Assembly: GCA_015227615.1 (NCBI GenBank)
Contig: JAALGZ010000034.1
Location: 186,001 to 250,000 of the forward strand
Direction of reading: 5' to 3'
DNA: 64,000 nucleotides
Source of the DNA: Labyrinthula sp. Ha
Taxonomy: Eukaryota > Sar > Bigyra > Labyrinthulida > Labyrinthulaceae
Part shown: piece after piece, positions 58,875 through 64,000 of the stretch
Position numbering within the stretch: the stretch's first letter is position 1
Layout of the letters: each line of letters begins with the position of its first letter
Notes under the pieces: model-generated
Seen by the model: the letters and a program-made list of their open reading frames with translations, nothing else
Database searches by the model: none
What the model was told of the DNA's origin: nothing
Position numbers and translations under genes: made by a program

Positions 58875-59350
58875 TATCTGAACTGATTTATTGATAATTT
58901 ATCATTAAAAAATTTGCCCATATTTTTCTTGTTGATTGTCTCTGCTAATTCCCCAACCATTTTGATTCATTATTGATAATCGATTGATTATCATTAGAAC
59001 CCTGCGTAACAAATCACTGGAATAAATAGCCAAAGAAAATACTTTTTCGTTTTTGCATAATACGCAAAGCTTCAAGAAATTAGCCACATGGCCCAACCAC
59101 ATTATATAGCTGGATTATTCCCATGTCATGTGGCCAGTTTTTAAAGGTTTTCATACGCTACTGAAAATAAGCAAGAACTTTTCGGGAATTTTAACAGAGT
59201 CGCATAGCCCATCTTCATTCTTATAATCATCTGATAATTGGAACAAAATCAGAATCACTTGATAAAAGTCAAAATAACAGTTACTTTATTGATTATCAAA
59301 ACCAAAGCAATTATCGAATAATTATTAATAATTTGTATCGCATCTGATGC
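58875..59350 (-). repeat. miniature repeat family, copy D (long form)
   Basis: About 475-bp copy in inverse orientation to copy B (13528-14012). CAGAGTCGCATAGCCCATC at 59195-59213 is the exact reverse complement of 13673-13691, and the match continues through ATGACATGGGAATAATCCA and the AT-rich ends. It lies only about 100 bp from the hAT element. No coding capacity. Confidence 0.75.
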
Positions 59351-61724
59351 CCAATCACACCAGCGTGTCTGGATCATTGGAAAATGTTTAACCTATTGAA
59401 TTGATCAGCACCAAAGAATAGAATGTCTCCACCAGACCACAAAAGACTGTTAGAAGTGGGTAAGGGAAACATCTGAATTCTATTTAAGTTAAACATATTG
59501 AATTTTGTACCTTTACATTCATCTACAGTATAATGGCACAATTATGGAACCTGTGGTTTAATTATCCTTGATTTTCAAGGGTTAAGTAAGAGCAAAGAAG
59601 GCGATATTACTTTCTTAATTACGTTCTCTGGAGCTTGAATACTTAGAATAAAACTGGTTGGTGAAAAATAAATGCTTAGGTTTAAGTAGCATTTTGAAAG
59701 CTCTGTGGCTTCTAAAGAAGGTTCTGTACGTTGCAAAATGCAGACCCCCATGCAAGTAGTTGTTGGGATACAAGTTTCATGTCAAACCATTGTAATAAAG
59801 ATGATTTCCCATTCATACGTTTACTTCTCCCTAGCTTTTTTTATCAAAGTTATATAAAGCAATGGGCTTGAGGTGTTAAAAGGTGACACTGCATTAGAGG
59901 TCACCTGGAATACGTAAAACTCAACAAAGGGGAAAAAACTTGCACTCAAAGAAAGAAAATTAACCTATATTCAATATCAATTGCGTACTCTTGGCCAAAT
60001 AAGTAAAGCACCAATTAATAAAATCTAAACTTAAGAAACATCTCTATTCATTAACGGAATTCAACACATATCGCCCTTGGAAGACTGTTTCATTCTTTGT
60101 CAACGGTTTAGTAGATTTTGGAGATAAGTAGCGTGCAAAACAATGAAATATTGAGAGCTACGAACCATTAAGAAGTTTTCTCCTTAGAACACTTAAGATA
60201 AAAATGTGTTGAGGGATTACACTCTAATCGAACTAGGGCCCTGAAAATATATATATGTTTATTTGAAGCCACAAGGCAACATAAAGTTCAGCCTCCTTTC
60301 ACTGTAAAGTTTAGAAAACTAAACTAGAAAAAGCAAGGAATATGATATGTCAAAAAAGAATATGGATGAGTTAATATTAAGAAAATATTTCAATAATTCC
60401 TTATCTTTAGAATACAAGAATGTTTCAGGTGTTGGTTAGTTTACTCAATGGCCTAGAAAGCTATATATAGAGGTTGTCTATAGAACAAACACGTAGTTGG
60501 GGATTTATTGGACTGGAAAATCTGTAATAACCTCGCTCCTACCACAATTTTTGCATGAGTATATTACTACCCTTTACTGATCTAAATATCGCAATATTAT
60601 TTAAATATCGTTTCATTGTTCCGGTGTTGTGGTCTTTCTTTCTATGATTTAACTTGAGTAAAACGTTACTTAGTCTTATTCTAAGAGTTCCAGGGGAAAT
60701 AAACGTAACTTCATATTTTATTAACATAAATTGGTCCCGAAAATGGTTATAACACTCGGGTAACCTACATTATGCCAAATATATGTTCTATATTATATTT
60801 AGAGTAGATAATGAAGGAAGATTTAAATTGCTTCATAATAGATGCCGTGAACCTAGTTGCTGGCAAACCTACTATAAGCAGCTTAAATTTAAAATTTCTA
60901 TATGATATTTAATTTCCATTTAAAATCGACATTAGCTAATTTGTTAAAGCTATCTAACCTTCATCTTAGTAATGAATTGCTTAGAAACAGGTCACTTGAA
61001 AGTTCTTGAGAAGAAACTAATTAAGGTACACTTCATCAATATTTTAATATCTAAAAGTTTTTAAAAAATGGTTTGCCAATATAAGTACTTTCCTGAATAT
61101 TTAATAACCTGTAATACTCAATAGGTTATCAAGTTCTCTTTCTTTAAGGTAAGTATTCTAGCGTTGAGCCCGCATATATAAGTTAAGATGAATCCATGAG
61201 TATTGTAAAATATTAAGTTCTTCACCTTATAGTGATACTTAAAATATTAAAATTATAATTTTTTAACCTGAAGTTATACTGTACCTCCAAATATGTACCA
61301 TTTTGATGAGTAGATTGCCTTGTAAACTTGTTTTTGCTCTTGGAAATGCTCCCTCTTAAGATAAAGAGTCTTTGTTTATGGAATACTAGAATAAAAATAT
61401 TGGATATTTTATATTGTAACTGGATTATTTTAATATGCAGTACATGTTTAGAGATAGGTGATCTCTTTTTACAGTATTGAGAAAAGGCTAGTCATACAGA
61501 TGTTCAGATTCTGAGTTTAGCGGGTTGTACAGAATGCTTAGATCCTTCAGTTCATCAACCACAAAGTAAATATCCCATATATCAAAAAAATTGATTTATA
61601 GTTTATGTTCCATAACTATGTATCTTTGTGAACTTATAACTTAACTCATTACTATTCTATATCTTATATAGGATAAGAAATCTCTGAAAAGTGTTCCAAG
61701 TAAGGCAATTGCCCAAAATATTTA
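59351..61724. other. intergenic region upstream of Vip1
   Basis: AT-rich, no gene seen. The in-frame TAA at 61701-61703 lies shortly before the Vip1 ATG and supports that start, unless an upstream exon exists. Confidence 0.55.
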
Positions 61725-64000
61725 ATGAAAGAAACAGAAAGTAGAAACGATCTTCAAGTTGCTAATGGGAGAGATATCCCAGTAATCATTGGAATTTGTG
61801 CAATGCACAAAAAAACCTCATCCAAGGCAATGAAAGAACTTATTTATAGAATGGAAAAAAAGTATAAATTTAAAGTGATTATTTTTGAAGAATCAGTGAT
61901 TCTTGACAAGAATATTCCAGTTTCTTCATGGCCTAGATGTCACGCTTTCATAAGTTTTTTCTCAAGCGGATTTCCATTGGATAGAGCGATAGAGTACTAT
62001 AAATTATACGGTCCTGTACTTGTGAATGATTTAGAGCCTCAAAATTGGTTGAGAGATAGAAGGTTAATGTATAAGAAATTGCGGGAAGCAAATATACCTA
62101 CTCCGGAACATGTAGTTTTTAATCGCAGTGCTAAAACAGTAGCTGATCCTGATGGTGAAGATGTTTTTAAAGTAGATTCAGAGGATGATCTTGTTGAGTT
62201 TGATGAGTATATTATTGTAAAAGGTGTCAAGATTAAGAAACCTTTTGTAGAAAAACCGGTAGATGCAGATGATCATAATATTTATATATATCATCCAAAT
62301 AGTGCTGGAGGAGGTACTGTTCGTCTATTCCGGAAAGTTAACAATAAGAGCAGTGATTATTTCCCGGATGAGAATGAAGTTCGAAGGGATGGAAGTTACA
62401 TCTACGAAAAATTTTTGACCACAGATGGTACAGATGTAAAAGTATATGCAGTGACCGGAAACTATGCTCATGCAGAAGCAAGAAAAAGCCCTGTTGTCGA
62501 TGGACATGTACAAAGGGATGCTGATGGAAGAGAAGTAAGATATCCTGTTCTACTGAGTTCCTTTGAAAAGCAGATTGCGTATCAAGTTACTTCAGTGTTT
62601 GGGCAGACTGTGTGTGGATTTGATTTGCTTAAAACAAAGGGAAAAAGTTTTGTGTGTGACGTGAATGGATGGAGTTTTGTAAAGAAGAATAAACAGTATT
62701 ATGATGATGCCGCAGCCATGCTTGCACACTATGTTAGTACTGCGTTGGGTACTCACCTTGCTATAACGAATAATCCAAATTTTGAGGATCATCAAACCTT
62801 AATGATGGAAGAAGGTAATTCCCCTACACCAAAGGAAGGTTCAAGGCATGAAGAGCTGCGATGTGTGATAGCAGTTGTTCGGCATGGAGACAGGACACCA
62901 AAACAGAAGTTAAAGTTAAGGTTGCCCATGAAACTTCCCAATGGAGAAGCTCACCCTTACGCCGAAGTTTTCGCAAAATTTAAAACGAAACAGGAAACCG
63001 AGATTAAATTAAAGACTTCAAAGCAGATGCAATATGTGTTAAAAATTTCCAGGGAGCATCTTTTACAGCTCAAAATTTCAAAGGCAAAATGTGGCGAGGA
63101 TGGAGATGCACAGTTTGAGGAGGAGCTAGAAAAAATGAAACAAGTGGTAACTGTACTTGAGCGAAATGGAAAGTTTAAGGGAATAAATCGGAAAGTCCAA
63201 CTTAAGAAACTTGCTGATGACTCTTTGCTTTTGATTTTAAAATGGGGTGGCGTTCTAACAGGTATTATTACTGTCTTGGGTTTATTCTTTAGAACTTGGA
63301 AGAACCCAATCCGAATCAATGGGAAGAAGTTTTCGAAGGGTTTTGTATCCTGAAGATGGTGGTCTGTTACGCCTTCATTCAACTTTTAGACATAATCTGA
63401 AAATCTATTCCAGTGATGAAGGAAGAGTACAAGTCACTGCTGCGGCCTTTGTTCGTGGCTTGTTAAACCTAAATAGCCATTTGACACCTTTGCTTGGGAG
63501 TCTCGTATACCGGGGTAAGCATATTAATGGGATGCTGGATGATGCAACAGTCGCAAAAGATTCACTTGAACTTGTAAAAGAAAAGCTTCATAAAGCAGTT
63601 CTTAGCTCCATGTCAGATCATTTAACTGAAGAGATAAATCCAACGAAAGTTTCTTCTATTTCGCAGGCGTTAGGAACATTGGAATATTTGAATGCACCTC
63701 TAACTGAAAAGTTACATGAATTGTATCAGTGTATTGTTGGTTTTGTAGAAGAGTTAAGAAAAATTATTGAAAACTTTAAAAGGTTCGATGTGCTTAGATT
63801 GCAGGATTTGGAGCAGGACCCTGAAATTGCAATGTTAAAGCAACAGCTTTCAGAGGATGCGTTGAAGTTACAGCCACAGAATAAATCTACGGGTAGTAGC
63901 TTGCTCGGAAGCATTGCACACACTGCATCGAAAGATTCTGATGGTGGAAGTGCGGCGGCCTCCATGAGTACTTCAAATAGAACCAGTTTACTTTCTTCGA
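61725..64000 (+). CDS. VIP1: PPIP5K/Vip1 inositol pyrophosphate kinase, 5' part
   Basis: Diphosphoinositol pentakisphosphate kinase, cut by the right edge (about 748 codons present, exons 61725-63261 and 63293 onward). The N-terminal ATP-grasp kinase (about 15-345) has VIIGICAMHKK, FFSSGFPLDRAI, KKPFVEKPVDADDHNIYIY, SAGGGTVRLFRK and VCGFDLL...CDVNGWSFVK, all family hallmarks. From about 386 begins the histidine-acid-phosphatase-like domain with RHGDRTP. The two together make and remove the 1-position pyrophosphate of InsP7/InsP8, linking phosphate and energy status to signalling. A 31-nt intron is removed to continue KWGGVLT with ELGR...SFRRVLYPEDGG, the family sequence. A Ser-rich segment begins near the window end. 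The start ATG follows an in-frame stop. Confidence 0.97.
63262..63292 (+). other. intron of Vip1 gene, 31 nt
   Basis: Begins GTATTA and ends TCTTTAG. Without removal the frame diverges into an unrelated sequence and stops at 63353. With removal the phosphatase domain continues with strongly conserved residues (LRLHSTFRH, YSSDEGRVQ). Confidence 0.95.

Noticed and set aside
1-64000. Variant genetic code, because miniature introns recall ciliates
   Set aside because: TAA ends myosin, TAG ends the FYR protein and TGA ends the kinase, each at the expected family end, so the code is standard.
1-64000. tRNA, rRNA, CRISPR or telomere repeats
   Set aside because: No convincing A/B-box pairs, rRNA blocks, spaced direct repeats or telomeric arrays were found by eye; a covariance-model scan would be needed to exclude tRNAs fully.

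Overview
This is nuclear DNA from a low-GC protist with the standard genetic code: TAA, TAG and TGA all end well-recognised genes here. The window holds nine recognisable eukaryotic protein genes and no bacterial features. The gene set is typical of a free-living or parasitic microbial eukaryote: a MyTH4-FERM myosin, 7TM-RGS receptors, 14-3-3, PPIP5K/Vip1, SURF6, a DHX29/57-type helicase, an FYRN/FYRC protein and a METTL21-type methyltransferase. The most diagnostic trait is intron size. I can place six introns, all 27 to 31 nt long, starting GTA and ending AG. Introns of about 30 nt are known from Blastocystis and from ciliates. A stramenopile or another lineage with miniature introns is therefore plausible, but I cannot name the organism.

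Layout. 1-1640: the gag-protease end of an LTR retroelement on the minus strand, running off the left edge. 4026-9419: an intronless 1797-residue myosin. 10.8-14.0 kb: two copies of a miniature repeat family and a probable retroelement remnant. 14105-16366: a four-exon methyltransferase gene whose stop lies 13 bp from the stop of a convergent 7TM-RGS gene. 16.4-27.3 kb: a gene desert with one probable retroelement remnant. 27281-28060: an FYRN/FYRC protein. 28.1-32.6 kb: another desert. 33191-42607: a compact island of a membrane-anchored APH-like kinase fused to a C-terminal beta-rich domain, a second 7TM-RGS gene, and a DExH helicase. 42.7-52.5 kb: a third desert with one miniature repeat. 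52588-54587: 14-3-3 and SURF6, convergent. 54660-58763: a 4.1-kb hAT DNA transposon with 18-bp terminal inverted repeats and a perfect 8-bp target duplication. 58875-59350: a fourth miniature repeat. 61725-64000: PPIP5K/Vip1, cut by the right edge.

The genes do not form one pathway, although several are signalling components (two 7TM-RGS receptors, 14-3-3, an inositol pyrophosphate kinase). The most informative result is the intron biology. Two of the six introns are multiples of three with no in-frame stop, so they hide inside open frames. The 14-3-3 frame reads as if it had a 10-residue insertion in a conserved helix, and removing a 30-nt intron restores the family sequence. The methyltransferase is visible as a full-length protein only after three introns of 27, 29 and 27 nt are removed. 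Multi-exon genes could be hidden in the apparent deserts for the same reason.
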